A stretch of 64,000 nucleotides of DNA. Origin: Candidatus Thermoflexus japonica (GTDB lineage Bacteria > Chloroflexota > Anaerolineae > Thermoflexales > Thermoflexaceae). Under the pieces are notes generated by a model. It was not told where the DNA came from. It worked only from the letters and a program-made list of their open reading frames with translations, and ran no database searches. The stretch spans positions 62,001 through 126,000 of the forward strand of contig BEHY01000001.1 in NCBI GenBank assembly GCA_002898735.1. The letters run 5' to 3'. Made by a program: the position numbers and the translations under genes. Of this stretch, positions 1 to 8,166 are shown piece after piece; the stretch's first letter is position 1; the number at the start of each line of letters is the position of its first letter.

Positions 1-1132
1 CGCTCCAGCGGGCCAGCTCCCGGATGTTTTCCAGCAACCGGAGCCGCATTCGTTCCAGGGCCTCCGCCATTGCCCCGATCTCCCCCCCTTCGGGAGCCCG
101 AAGCGGGGTGCTCAGATCCCCATCGGCGATCCGCTGGGCCGCCTGGGTTAGCCGATGGACCGGGCGAACCAGGAGGTGCGCTCCCAGGAGGCTGACCCCC
201 CAGATCCCTCCCAGGGCCAGCAGGCCCAGGAGGGCTAACCCCCAGCGCAGGCGAGTGATCGGGGCGGCGATCGTATCCAGATCTCCACCGATGGCGACGG
301 CCAGAGGAGCCAGGCGCAAAGGGGCGAAGGCCATAACGTGGAGATGCCCCGGGGATTCGTTGGGGAAGCCCGGCTCAACGGGAACGATCTGCACCTGGGG
401 TCGGCCCTCCGCGAACGCCTGCCGGTAGAATCGGGCATGTTCCCCCGGGCTCCCGAAAGGGATCTGCAGTGTGGAGGCCACCACATTCCCCTGAGGATCC
501 AGGAGCAGCGCGTGGCCGATTCGCCCCAGACGAGCTGAGCGTTGCAGAATTTGCCGAACGCGGGCATCCTCCAGGGACATCCAACCGCCCATGAAGCCCT
601 GTAGCCTTCCATCCGTGCTCTGGACCGGCACGGCCAGGAGCATCACAGGGGCCCCGCTGGCGGGAAGACGGAAGGGCCGGGAGACGCTCAGCCCCTCTGC
701 CTTCAAGTGCAGGCCGAGCTCAGGGCGCTCGAGAAGCGAAGCGCCGATAGAAAACCCCGCCGGGGGATAAGCGGCCCGCAGGCGACCCTCCGGATCCAGA
801 AAGACGAGCCCCGCGAATTCAGGGGTTCGCTGCTCATAAGCCCAGGCCAATCGCGCGGCAAGAAGCGCCTCATTTTCGATCCTCTCCGGAAACAGCCCAT
901 GGGAGAGCTGACGAAGCTCCTCCCCACTATGGCGGAGCAGGTCCTCCAATTCCCCGGCCGCCATCTCGGCCAGAAGCTGGCGCTCTTCCAGAAGGCGGGC
1001 GATGCTTTCCTGGACAGCGCGCTCGCCCAGCGTGGAGAAGACGAAAAAGAGGGCGAGGAGGCCCAGGCTGAGGCTCAGGGCCAGGCGTGGCCATAATCCA
1101 ATGCGCTGGGCGAGCCACTCCCATTTTTTCAT
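1..1132 (-). CDS. Membrane sensor protein with HAMP domain (3' end outside window)
   Basis: The frame starts at an ATG at 1132 and is still open at base 1, so about 377 N-terminal residues are present. Visible parts: a membrane helix near residues 12-32, an extracytoplasmic region of about 250 residues like the Cache-type ligand domains of sensor kinases, a second helix near 291-315 and a HAMP linker at about 316-370. The output domain lies outside; a histidine kinase is likeliest, with a methyl-accepting protein or diguanylate cyclase as alternatives. The ATG shares four bases (ATGA) with the stop of the rhodanese gene, so the two are probably translationally coupled and part of one sulfur operon. 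The signal it senses cannot be read from sequence. Confidence 0.8.
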   Translation of the reverse strand, partial: MKKWEWLAQRIGLWPRLALSLSLGLLALFFVFSTLGERAVQESIARLLEERQLLAEMAAGELEDLLRHSGEELRQLSHGLFPERIENEALLAARLAWAYEQRTPEFAGLVFLDPEGRLRAAYPPAGFSIGASLLERPELGLHLKAEGLSVSRPFRLPASGAPVMLLAVPVQSTDGRLQGFMGGWMSLEDARVRQILQRSARLGRIGHALLLDPQGNVVASTLQIPFGSPGEHARFYRQAFAEGRPQVQIVPVEPGFPNESPGHLHVMAFAPLRLAPLAVAIGGDLDTIAAPITRLRWGLALLGLLALGGIWGVSLLGAHLLVRPVHRLTQAAQRIADGDLSTPLRAPEGGEIGAMAEALERMRLRLLENIRELARWS

Positions 1133-2199
1133 GCTGGGGTTTCCCCTACCACGTAAGGCAACCCTCGAGAGCGCCAGTCGGACCACGAACCTTTATAGTT
1201 CCGAACCCGGGGATAGCCCAGAAGGCGCAGGACCCAATAAGTATGGGCGGATCGAGCTCCGCTTTCACAGTAAACCACGATTTCCTTCTCCGGCCCAATG
1301 CCCAGAGCAGCCCATCGGGCCTTCAGAAGATCCGCTCGAAGGAGCCGGGGGTAAGGATGGAGGTCCAGGGACCCCTCCCACGGGAAGTGCAGGGCTCCGG
1401 GAAGATGCCCCTGAATATATTCGGAGCGGGTTCGCACATCCAGGAGGAGGAGATCCGGACGGGAGGCGTTCTGCAGGATCCAGTCGGCCGTGGCCAGCCG
1501 CGAGGGATCCGGCCGTGCTTGATAACGAACTGGAGGCAGCAAACGGCCTTCCCACTCCACAGGCCCACCGAGGGCCAGCCAGGCCTGCCATCCTCCCTCC
1601 AGGATTGCGACGGAGGCTTGCCCCAGATATTCCAGGAGCCAGGCGGCCAATCCCGCCGCCGGGCCGAAATCGCTGTCCACAATCACCACCACATCCTCCC
1701 GCCGGAGCCCCAGAGCCCCCAGCCGGGTTTCCAGCAGGGAGAGGGATGGCAAAGGCTCGGGACCCGGCCCGGCAGGCGCCAGGAGGGCCTCCAGATCCAG
1801 ACGAATCGCCCCAGGAACGTGTCCGAAAGGATAACCGGAGGCGGCTTCCGGCAATACCGGACGCACATCCAGGATGCGAAGCGTGGGGTCCTTCAGCCGC
1901 TGGAGCAACTGCTCCGCGGAGATCAGCCGGGTTGAAGAAGAAGAGGCCCCCTGCGTCCCCTCCACCGGCGAGAGGGTCGGGGCCTCTTCCCGATAGATCA
2001 GAATCCGCCATTCTCCGGGCCTCACCGGCTCGATCCGCCATGCGAAACCGAGCCGGGCTGCTTGCGTGGGGATGGTCTCCAGAGCAGGAGGATGATCGGT
2101 GTAAACCTCCAACACCTCGCCCGGAGGGAGGCGTCGCAAGACTTCCACCGTTTTCAACATCGGATAGGGGCAGATCTCCCCTCGGACATCCAGGATCAT
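1129..2199 (-). CDS. TusA-rhodanese-rhodanese fusion sulfurtransferase
   Basis: A fusion of 356 residues. Residues 1-75 are a TusA/SirA-like domain with the sulfur-carrying Cys10 in a CPYP motif. Two rhodanese domains follow (about 85-210 and 225-350). The first has no cysteine at the active-site loop (DSDFG) and is probably structural. The second keeps a catalytic loop with Cys311 (CESGARS). Tandem rhodanese domains with only the second active are the usual thiosulfate or 3-mercaptopyruvate sulfurtransferase plan. The fused TusA domain suggests persulfide is passed from the rhodanese to TusA within one chain. The start at 2199 is chosen for its GGGAGG site four bases upstream; an in-frame start at 2253 exists. 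It lies downstream of the YeeE-like transporter and overlaps the sensor gene. Confidence 0.88.
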   Translation of the reverse strand: MILDVRGEICPYPMLKTVEVLRRLPPGEVLEVYTDHPPALETIPTQAARLGFAWRIEPVRPGEWRILIYREEAPTLSPVEGTQGASSSSTRLISAEQLLQRLKDPTLRILDVRPVLPEAASGYPFGHVPGAIRLDLEALLAPAGPGPEPLPSLSLLETRLGALGLRREDVVVIVDSDFGPAAGLAAWLLEYLGQASVAILEGGWQAWLALGGPVEWEGRLLPPVRYQARPDPSRLATADWILQNASRPDLLLLDVRTRSEYIQGHLPGALHFPWEGSLDLHPYPRLLRADLLKARWAALGIGPEKEIVVYCESGARSAHTYWVLRLLGYPRVRNYKGSWSDWRSRGLPYVVGETPA

Positions 2200-2450
2200 C
2201 AGACCTCCCGATTCGGAGAGATGACGCCGTATCCTTCCCCCAAAGGCATTCATGGTGCCCTCGACCTGGTGCTTCGCCCATTGGGGCTTTAAAGTTTTTG
2301 GGCGCTGGGCAGGGCCCAGGGCCCTCGCCCAGCCCTCGAAACATCATGGGGCGGGGCGATCCGACCCTTTCGGCAAGAGCCCGATCGGCCCGCGTTCCTC
2401 AGCATGTCCCCTCACATCGCCTGGCGGCGTGGGGAGGGACAAGCAGGCGT

Positions 2451-3659
2451 TCAAATCAGCCGCCGCACCATCCAGGCGCCTATCCATGATCCGCCTGCCA
2501 GGCCAACGGCGAAGAGCCAGCCGCTGACCGCCAGGGAAGGGATAGCGGAGAAGAACCCCCCGATGTTGCACCCCATCGCGATGCGGGCACCGTAGCCCAG
2601 CAGGAAGCCGCCGACCAGGGCCTGAAGATAACGGCCCAGACGGGCGGTGCGGATCTTGAATTCATCGGCCAGCACAGCGGCCAGGAAGGCCCCCGCGATC
2701 AGGCCCACATTGAGCAGCGTCCCCGGACTTGTCCACGGTATATGCGAAAGCAATCCGAACCCTGGAGCCTTCTCGGCATAGTAAAGCAGGCGATCCGCCG
2801 GGTAGCCCAGGAGATAGACGATCCAGCCAGCCCAGCGGGAGACCTCCGTGGTGATCCCCCATGGTTTATCCCAGAGGAACAGGTAGACGTTCAGGACCCC
2901 CAGGGTGATGCCGGTAGGGATTGGAGCCCATGGGTGGCGGAAAAGGCGCTCCCAGGCGCGCTGGAGATGTTCCGCAAAGGATTGCGCGGGGGCCAGGGTG
3001 GGGGCTGGCCGGACAACGACACCGCCGCGGGTTTCCCATGCCAGCACTGCCAGGTAGAAAAGGGTCAGCCCGAACAGGTTGATCAACACCGCGCCACCCC
3101 ACCCCAGCGCCTGAGGCAACCAGAGCCGGGGGGCGGGTGCGATCACCACCTGCCACCACCATGGCCACTGGAGGGCCACAGCGAACATCCCGATCATCGC
3201 TCCGATCAGTGTAAACAACGAAGCAACGTAGCCCTCACCAATTCGATAGAGCATCCCGGAGGCGCAGCCGCCGCCCAGCACCATCCCGATGCCGAAGAGC
3301 AAACCTCCGAGGAAAGTGGCTAAGCTGACCGGCGTCACATTTCCAACAGGCCGGCTGAGATCTGGAACCGTTCGATACGCCAGCAGGGCGAAGCCGATGG
3401 TGGCAACCGCCATACCGGCGATGATCCCTTTCACTACCCGGCCATCCCGCAAGAGGTAGAGATCCCGAAACGCGGAGGCGAAGCAAAAGCGACCTCGCTG
3501 TACAGTGACTCCCAGGCTGAGCCCAAACAGCCAGAAGACCGCGAGGCGGGGAGCCCATAACGCGTAGAGTCCGGCGATCCCCAGGACCACCGTCAGGCTG
3601 AGCGCCTTCCACAGCCCCCGCGGCGCTACTGCAGGAAAAGCCGGAGACAGGGTGCGCAT
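2451..3659 (-). CDS. YeeE/YedE (TsuA-like) thiosulfate/sulfur transporter
   Basis: A polytopic membrane protein of 402 residues with about nine hydrophobic segments. Three conserved cysteines sit in family-type contexts: Cys59 (RGRFCFA), Cys132 (GGGCASG) and Cys364 (MGCNIGG). In characterised YeeE proteins three such cysteines relay thiosulfate across the membrane. The placement of the cysteines and the downstream TusA-rhodanese fusion both support uptake of thiosulfate or a similar sulfane-sulfur compound. The start has a strong GGAGGGAG site. The nearest good upstream promoter element is the TATAAT at 4076-4081, which would give a leader of about 400 nt. Confidence 0.88.
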   Translation of the reverse strand: MRTLSPAFPAVAPRGLWKALSLTVVLGIAGLYALWAPRLAVFWLFGLSLGVTVQRGRFCFASAFRDLYLLRDGRVVKGIIAGMAVATIGFALLAYRTVPDLSRPVGNVTPVSLATFLGGLLFGIGMVLGGGCASGMLYRIGEGYVASLFTLIGAMIGMFAVALQWPWWWQVVIAPAPRLWLPQALGWGGAVLINLFGLTLFYLAVLAWETRGGVVVRPAPTLAPAQSFAEHLQRAWERLFRHPWAPIPTGITLGVLNVYLFLWDKPWGITTEVSRWAGWIVYLLGYPADRLLYYAEKAPGFGLLSHIPWTSPGTLLNVGLIAGAFLAAVLADEFKIRTARLGRYLQALVGGFLLGYGARIAMGCNIGGFFSAIPSLAVSGWLFAVGLAGGSWIGAWMVRRLI

Positions 3660-3770
3660 GACTCCCTCCTTCCGAGAGAAGCCCAGGAACAGCGAGTTGG
3701 CCCCATCTTCCTATCCGGGGTTGCTGCGCCGTCGACCCTCTTTCAAACCAGGATCCAAAGGCCGGGGCGT

Positions 3771-4070
3771 CTACCTCTGACGAGGGCCGATTGCGCAAGT
3801 CCTGCCTGGATCCCGGATCCGGGAATGCGAGGGGTGCGCGGAAAGCATGGGGGAGCGGGGATGGGGATCGTCGGGGCCGTTCAGCGGGGCGCCAGGCCGA
3901 AGCGGGCGGCGATCTCCCATCCCCGCCTCGGACAGATACAGGCGCGGGCCATCAAGGACAGCCTTTCCGCCTGCCTGCGCCGATCCTGCGAGCTTCGCAG
4001 GGCGCCCCATCGGCGCATGATAGGAAAGCGAGGCTGACGCGACATAGGCCTTGACCGAAGTCAGGTTCAC
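3771..4070 (-). CDS. Possible small leaderless ORF, unrecognised
   Basis: A frame of 99 codons plus stop, starting at a GTG five bases downstream of a perfect TATAAT (4081 to 4076, minus strand), a spacing that fits leaderless translation. The first 60 codons end mostly in G or C, as in neighbouring genes, but the last third is Pro/Arg/His-rich and looks like out-of-frame translation. I recognise no family. It could equally be part of the transporter leader, with the TATAAT serving that operon. Confidence 0.2.
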   Translation of the reverse strand: MNLTSVKAYVASASLSYHAPMGRPAKLAGSAQAGGKAVLDGPRLYLSEAGMGDRRPLRPGAPLNGPDDPHPRSPMLSAHPSHSRIRDPGRTCAIGPRQR

Positions 4071-4081
4071 CAAATATTATA
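4051..4081. promoter_or_regulatory. Overlapping opposed promoter-like elements
   Basis: On the minus strand TATAAT occupies 4081-4076 with no good -35 box. It points at the transporter-rhodanese-sensor genes. On the plus strand TTGACC (4051-4056) and TATTAT (4075-4080) are 18 bases apart, a good sigma-70 layout, but would transcribe antisense into the 3' end of the hydrolase-ligase gene. Both share the same AT-rich island in otherwise GC-rich DNA. Confidence 0.4.
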
Positions 4082-4128
4082 CTGCAAACTAGGTGGTGTT
4101 CCCCCCGATCGCCACGGTCAAGGAGGGA

Positions 4129-6609
4129 TCAAGAAGAGCGCGGGTTTTCTCCTTGCTTTTTCCGCCACTGTTCGTAGCGCCGGGCCAGCTCTCGACGCAA
4201 TATTTTCCCCAGAAAAGTTCGCGGGAATTCATCCACGAAAAACACCGCGCGGGGCACCAGTTCGGGGGGCAGACGACGGCGACAGTATGCGCTGACATCC
4301 TCAACGCTCAGCTGCTCTTTCCGGGCGATAATGAAGGCGATGGGTTGCCCCGCGATGGCCACTACGGCGGCCTCCTTCACCGCAGGGATCTCATACAGCA
4401 CTTCCTCCACATCGCGAGGGAAAGCCGGCTGATCACCCTTCCCGGGATACCACATATCGGCTTTGCGGGCGATCAGACGGAAGTATCCATCCTCATCCAT
4501 CTGGGCGATATCCCCGGTGAGAAGCCAGCCGTCCTCCGTCAGGACATGGCGGGTGGCCTCCGGATCCCGCCAGTAGCCCATCATGACCTGGGGTCCGCGG
4601 ACAGCCAGCTCCCCGATGTGCCCTGGAGGCATTTCCACCTGCCCTGTGCGCAGATCCACGATCCGAGCTTCTGTGGAAGGCAGGGGGATCCCTATGCTGC
4701 CCACTTTCCGCAATCCGTAAAGCGGGTTGGCGTGGGTAACCGGGCTGGCCTCGGTCAGGCCATAGCCCTCGACCAGGCGCCCGTGCGTCAGGCGCTCGAA
4801 GGCTTCCTGAACCTCCAGAGGGAGGGGGGCGGAGCCGCTGATGCAGGCGCGGATGCTGCCGATGCCGTAACGGTGCACCCCCGGCGCGTTGTTGATAGCC
4901 ACATACATGCTGGGAACTCCAGGGAAGATGGTGGGGCGGAAGCGCCGGATCGCTTTGAGCGCTTGAAGAACATCGAATTGAGGAAGCACAACCATGGCGG
5001 CTCCCAGGGCGATCGGGACGTTCAGGGCCATGGTCAGGCCGTAGCTGTGAAAGAACGGCAGAACACAAAGAAACCGCTCCTGCCCTTCCCGAGCGTCCGG
5101 CATCCAGTGTCGGGCCTGCAAGGCGTTGGCAATCAAATTGCGGTGAGAGAGCATCACGCCCCTGGCCTCTGAAGTGGTTCCCCCGGTGTATAGAATGACC
5201 GCCACAGCTTCCGGATCCACCGGGATCTCGGGGTCGTGATCCGGATAGCGAGCCAGCCATTCATTCCAGAGGTGAACGCCCCGTTCGCTGGGGGTCCATT
5301 CCGGGGGTCGCCGGATCAGGCGCTGGATAGGCAGGAGATATTCGCCAGGGGAGGTAAGGATCAGGTGGGGGATGTTCCCATGAGCCTGGAGTATGCGGGC
5401 CAGATCCGCGTGGGTGGTCAGAGCGACCATCGCGTGCGCCTCGCTTTCGACAAGCTGGCGCTTCCACTCGTCCGAACTATCAGGAGGAGGGAGCAACACC
5501 GCCACGCCGCCCGCCTTCAATGTGCCGTAAAGGGCGATGATAAACTGAGGAAGGTTTGGGAGAAGAATCGCCACCCGATCCCCATGATTCAAGCCTGTGG
5601 AACGAAGGGCATGGGCGAAGCGGCTGGCCTCGCGATCCAGTTCCTGATAGGTGAGGCGGACGTTCCCAAAATAGACCGCCGGACGATGTGGGAAGCGGCG
5701 CGCTGCGGAGCGCAGCAAATCGTGAAGGGGAACACGCGGGATGGCGATCGTGGGAGGCACCCCTTCATCATAAAAGGCCAGCCAGGGTCGCTGGCGCTGA
5801 AGGGCACCTCGCGAAGGGGCTCCGGAAAAGGCAGGCTCACGCCACAGGCGGGCGGGTTGATCTTCCAGGAAGCGGCTGATAGCCCGGTTCACCGCCTCGT
5901 GACGCTCTATCATCACCATGTGGCGGGAGGCGCCCACATTTATATCCTCGGCGTGGGGGATGATCCGGGCGACCTCTTCAAATAGGGGGCGCTCGAAGAC
6001 CACATCCCGATGGCCACGGATGACCAGGACCGGGAGGGTCAGGCTGCGGAAGCGGGGCCATCCGCTCCAGGTGGAGAGCGCGCTCGCATATAATGCCTTC
6101 AGCACATGGGCCGGCGCATGAAGCCATGGGCGGGTGAAAGGCTCGGCCAGGCGAAGCATGGGAAGGGGGAGACAGAACAGGAGACGATACATCGGATGCA
6201 GGCGATACTCGCCCGGGGTGGAGATCAGAACCAGGCGATCCACCTGGTCGGGATGACGAAGAGCATATTCGGTGACGATCGCCCCGCCAAAGGAATGACC
6301 GACGAGAACGAATGGGGGATCCACCTCCAGAGCCGACACAACGGTCTCCAGATCGGAGAGAAGCGTTTCCATCCGATAGGAGCCTGTGGGCTTATCCGAA
6401 AGGCCATGGCCCCGCAGGTCAGGAGCGATCACGCGATCCTGCAGGCCAAAGGCCTGTAGCTGATAGCTCCATTGCCTGGCCTGACCTCCGAAGCCATGAA
6501 TGAAGATCAGCGTGCGCCGGGGATGTTCGGGATGAATGTCGATCACGGAGAGTCTCACCCGGGGGGAATGAGAAACCAACACCTCGCGCCGGTAAAGCTC
6601 GAGATCCAT
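4129..6609 (-). CDS. Alpha/beta-hydrolase fused to acyl-CoA synthetase (AMP-binding) domain
   Basis: A polypeptide of 826 residues. The N-terminal third (to about residue 270) is an alpha/beta-hydrolase: HGFGG oxyanion region near residue 39, nucleophile Ser106 in GHSFGG, and a late His in SRHM. From about residue 290 it is an adenylate-forming enzyme with the phosphate loop TGGTTSEARG, the GYGLTE motif and the C-terminal catalytic Lys in FLGKILRREL. It plausibly releases an acyl group from an ester and then activates the acid to its CoA thioester; the substrate is unknown. The usual GRxK hinge is replaced by ARKAD followed by a short aromatic/Gly-rich insert. The start at 6609 has AGAGGAGGGG upstream; the frame extends to 6714 without a better site. 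It stands alone. Confidence 0.85.
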   Translation of the reverse strand: MDLELYRREVLVSHSPRVRLSVIDIHPEHPRRTLIFIHGFGGQARQWSYQLQAFGLQDRVIAPDLRGHGLSDKPTGSYRMETLLSDLETVVSALEVDPPFVLVGHSFGGAIVTEYALRHPDQVDRLVLISTPGEYRLHPMYRLLFCLPLPMLRLAEPFTRPWLHAPAHVLKALYASALSTWSGWPRFRSLTLPVLVIRGHRDVVFERPLFEEVARIIPHAEDINVGASRHMVMIERHEAVNRAISRFLEDQPARLWREPAFSGAPSRGALQRQRPWLAFYDEGVPPTIAIPRVPLHDLLRSAARRFPHRPAVYFGNVRLTYQELDREASRFAHALRSTGLNHGDRVAILLPNLPQFIIALYGTLKAGGVAVLLPPPDSSDEWKRQLVESEAHAMVALTTHADLARILQAHGNIPHLILTSPGEYLLPIQRLIRRPPEWTPSERGVHLWNEWLARYPDHDPEIPVDPEAVAVILYTGGTTSEARGVMLSHRNLIANALQARHWMPDAREGQERFLCVLPFFHSYGLTMALNVPIALGAAMVVLPQFDVLQALKAIRRFRPTIFPGVPSMYVAINNAPGVHRYGIGSIRACISGSAPLPLEVQEAFERLTHGRLVEGYGLTEASPVTHANPLYGLRKVGSIGIPLPSTEARIVDLRTGQVEMPPGHIGELAVRGPQVMMGYWRDPEATRHVLTEDGWLLTGDIAQMDEDGYFRLIARKADMWYPGKGDQPAFPRDVEEVLYEIPAVKEAAVVAIAGQPIAFIIARKEQLSVEDVSAYCRRRLPPELVPRAVFFVDEFPRTFLGKILRRELARRYEQWRKKQGENPRSS

Positions 6610-6733
6610 CGCCCCTCCTCTGGAATCCGAGCAGCCGCCTGACGCAAATCCCCATGGCCTTATCCCCATGTTACTTGATCCATCCAACGGGCAAAATCCG
6701 GCAGCCTTCCCCATCCGATTTCAGAGAGATGGG

Positions 6734-6898
6734 TCACATGACCGGATGTCGAATGTCCCGGCGTTCTGCTCGCGCCTCACAGGGATAGGGCTGAATCTTC
6801 CGGAAGAAGAACTCGCGTTGCCGGAGGGCACTGCCGGCGAGGAGGAGCAAGACCGCCAGCAACGTGCCCGCGGTGAGGAAAAGGAAACGCCCCCTCAA
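6734..6898 (-). CDS. Possible 54-residue single-helix membrane protein
   Basis: The frame from a TTG at 6898 encodes a basic N-terminus, one strong hydrophobic helix (about residues 5-23, rich in Leu, Ala and Val) and a polar tail, a pattern unlikely by chance in this GC-rich DNA. A GAGG site lies nine bases before the TTG; a CTG at 6940 would give 68 residues. Other frames here lack any such pattern. No family is recognised. It lies upstream of, and in the same direction as, the hydrolase-ligase gene. Confidence 0.35.
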   Translation of the reverse strand: MRGRFLFLTAGTLLAVLLLLAGSALRQREFFFRKIQPYPCEARAERRDIRHPVM

Positions 6899-7147
6899 TC
6901 CCCGGATCCTCAGCCTGGGGATTCGGGGGCTCGAACTCAGGCTCTTTCCACCCCTGGCGGGCCTCCATAGGGCCCCCCTTCCCCATCTCGTCTTATCCCG
7001 TCCTTAATTAGGTCTCTTTTCCCTTATGGGGCAACCGAGGAAAGCACACCCGTTCCGCTTCCTGAACCTTCCCCAGGCCTAAGTCATAAGCAGAAGGTCC
7101 CATCCCGCCCCGAACCCATGACCCGTGGCCCCCGCTCGGGCGAGCCT
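6899..7147. other. Intergenic region, no gene seen
   Basis: About 250 bases between two putative small membrane-protein genes. It includes a relatively AT-rich stretch around 7003-7026 that may hold a promoter for the 54-residue frame, but I find no convincing -35/-10 pair and no hairpin terminator. Confidence 0.4.
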
Positions 7148-7336
7148 TCACCATTTCCCCTCCCCCCGTCCCTCACGGGATTCGCGGCCCCGGGGGCGGC
7201 GCGCCCACAGGACACCCAGCAAGGCTCCGAGTCCGGCCCCAGCGAGACCTGCACCCCAGCGAACCGGATGAGGATACGGATACAGGAGAATCTCCCCGAA
7301 GAAATACCCGACGAGGCCCAGGGCGATGAGCCCCAC
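7148..7336 (-). CDS. Small two-helix membrane protein, unrecognised
   Basis: From a GTG at 7336, with GGGGAGG five bases upstream, this encodes 62 residues. There are two hydrophobic segments (about 1-18 and 28-44, the second with Gly-rich packing motifs), a short Tyr/Pro loop between them and a very basic Arg/Gly-rich tail. A longer in-frame start at 7630 (160 residues) also has a plausible ribosome site, but its added N-terminus is Pro/Arg/Ser-rich and looks non-coding. It is divergent from the cytochrome c lipoprotein gene and may share its regulation. Confidence 0.45.
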   Translation of the reverse strand: MGLIALGLVGYFFGEILLYPYPHPVRWGAGLAGAGLGALLGVLWARRPRGRESREGRGEGKW

Positions 7337-7677
7337 ATAGGCCTCCCCAGGCCATTCCTTTTTCCGACGGACAGTTGGGGGGTGAGGGCGCTTCCGAGCT
7401 ATGGCCTCCTCCCCGCTTCGGATGGAAGACCATTCAGGTGGCCCCCTTTGGGAGGGCCAGGTTCTCCTCCTGGACCCCTCATCGTCCGATCGATGGAGGG
7501 CCGCATCGACTGAACGAGGGTTTCCAGAAGGGGGAAAGGGAGATAAGCTCGAATGGCCAGCCTTCCCTGAGGCGGTAGGGCAGAAGGATCCCCCCGGGTC
7601 CCTCTCACAGAGGTCCGGGGGCGCCGGCATGGTCCCCCCTCAGCGGAGGGATGCCTCAGGCCATCGAGGAGAGCTGC
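7337..7677. other. Divergent intergenic region
   Basis: About 340 bases between the small membrane protein and the cytochrome lipoprotein. It is GC-rich, with no recognisable gene apart from the doubtful upstream extension of the minus-strand frame (to 7630). Promoters for both flanking genes should lie here, but I see no clear -10/-35 pair. Confidence 0.4.
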
Positions 7678-8142
7678 ATGCGTAAGGCCTGGATCGCCGC
7701 AGGACTTTTCGCTCTGACCGGATGCATGGCCCCCCTTTTCCATCATCCGATGGCTCCGATGCACGGGGGAGGCCCAATGGGGCCCGGTGGGATGGGAAGG
7801 TTCCCAGCGCCCGTCCCGCCAATGGCTCCCACATCCGTCCGAACCCCTGGGCCCTGGACCCCGGATGTTTCGTTTGAGCGGGATATCCGACCGATCTTCG
7901 CGCGGGCGTGTGTTCGGTGCCACGGCGGCGCCGCCGGGCTGTGGCTGGACCGCTATGATCGGGTGATGGCCGGCAGCGCCCGGGGGTCCGTTGTGATCCC
8001 CGGGAACCCGGAGGCCAGCGAGCTCTACCGACGGATCACCGGGCGGAGCCAGCCCGCGATGCCCCTCGGCGGCCCCCCACTGTCCCCGGAGGAGATCGAA
8101 CGGATCCGCCAGTGGATCGCCGCGGGAGCGCCGGATCGTTGA
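7678..8142 (+). CDS. Lipoprotein c-type cytochrome (PSCyt1-like)
   Basis: A protein of 154 residues starting at an ATG preceded by GAGGAG. The signal peptide ends in a lipobox (LTGC), so the mature protein should be lipid-anchored outside the membrane. A Met/His/Pro/Gly-rich linker follows and may bind metal. The C-terminal domain has one haem-binding CxxCH (CVRCH) and a distal Met in PAMPLGG as a likely sixth ligand. Its organisation matches planctomycete-type cytochrome c domains, starting with FERDIRPIF. It is likely a small electron carrier. It is convergent with the CcdA-cupredoxin-Rieske genes, which supports a shared redox role. Confidence 0.85.
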   Translation: MRKAWIAAGLFALTGCMAPLFHHPMAPMHGGGPMGPGGMGRFPAPVPPMAPTSVRTPGPWTPDVSFERDIRPIFARACVRCHGGAAGLWLDRYDRVMAGSARGSVVIPGNPEASELYRRITGRSQPAMPLGGPPLSPEEIERIRQWIAAGAPDR

Positions 8143-8166
8143 CCGGGCAACTGAACCGGGAGGCCC

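Larger units (their letters stand above)
3660..4128. other. 469-base intergenic region between transporter and hydrolase-ligase genes
   Basis: No recognisable gene. It contains an AT-rich island at 4072-4083 with promoter-like elements on both strands, and a weak minus-strand frame (3771-4070) described separately. The rest is GC-rich with no clear hairpin followed by a T tract. It could be a long 5' leader for the transporter operon. Confidence 0.5.

Noticed and set aside
1002-2489. Plus-strand frame of 495 residues across the rhodanese gene
   Set aside because: It is a Pro/Arg/Ser-rich shadow of the minus-strand rhodanese and sensor genes.
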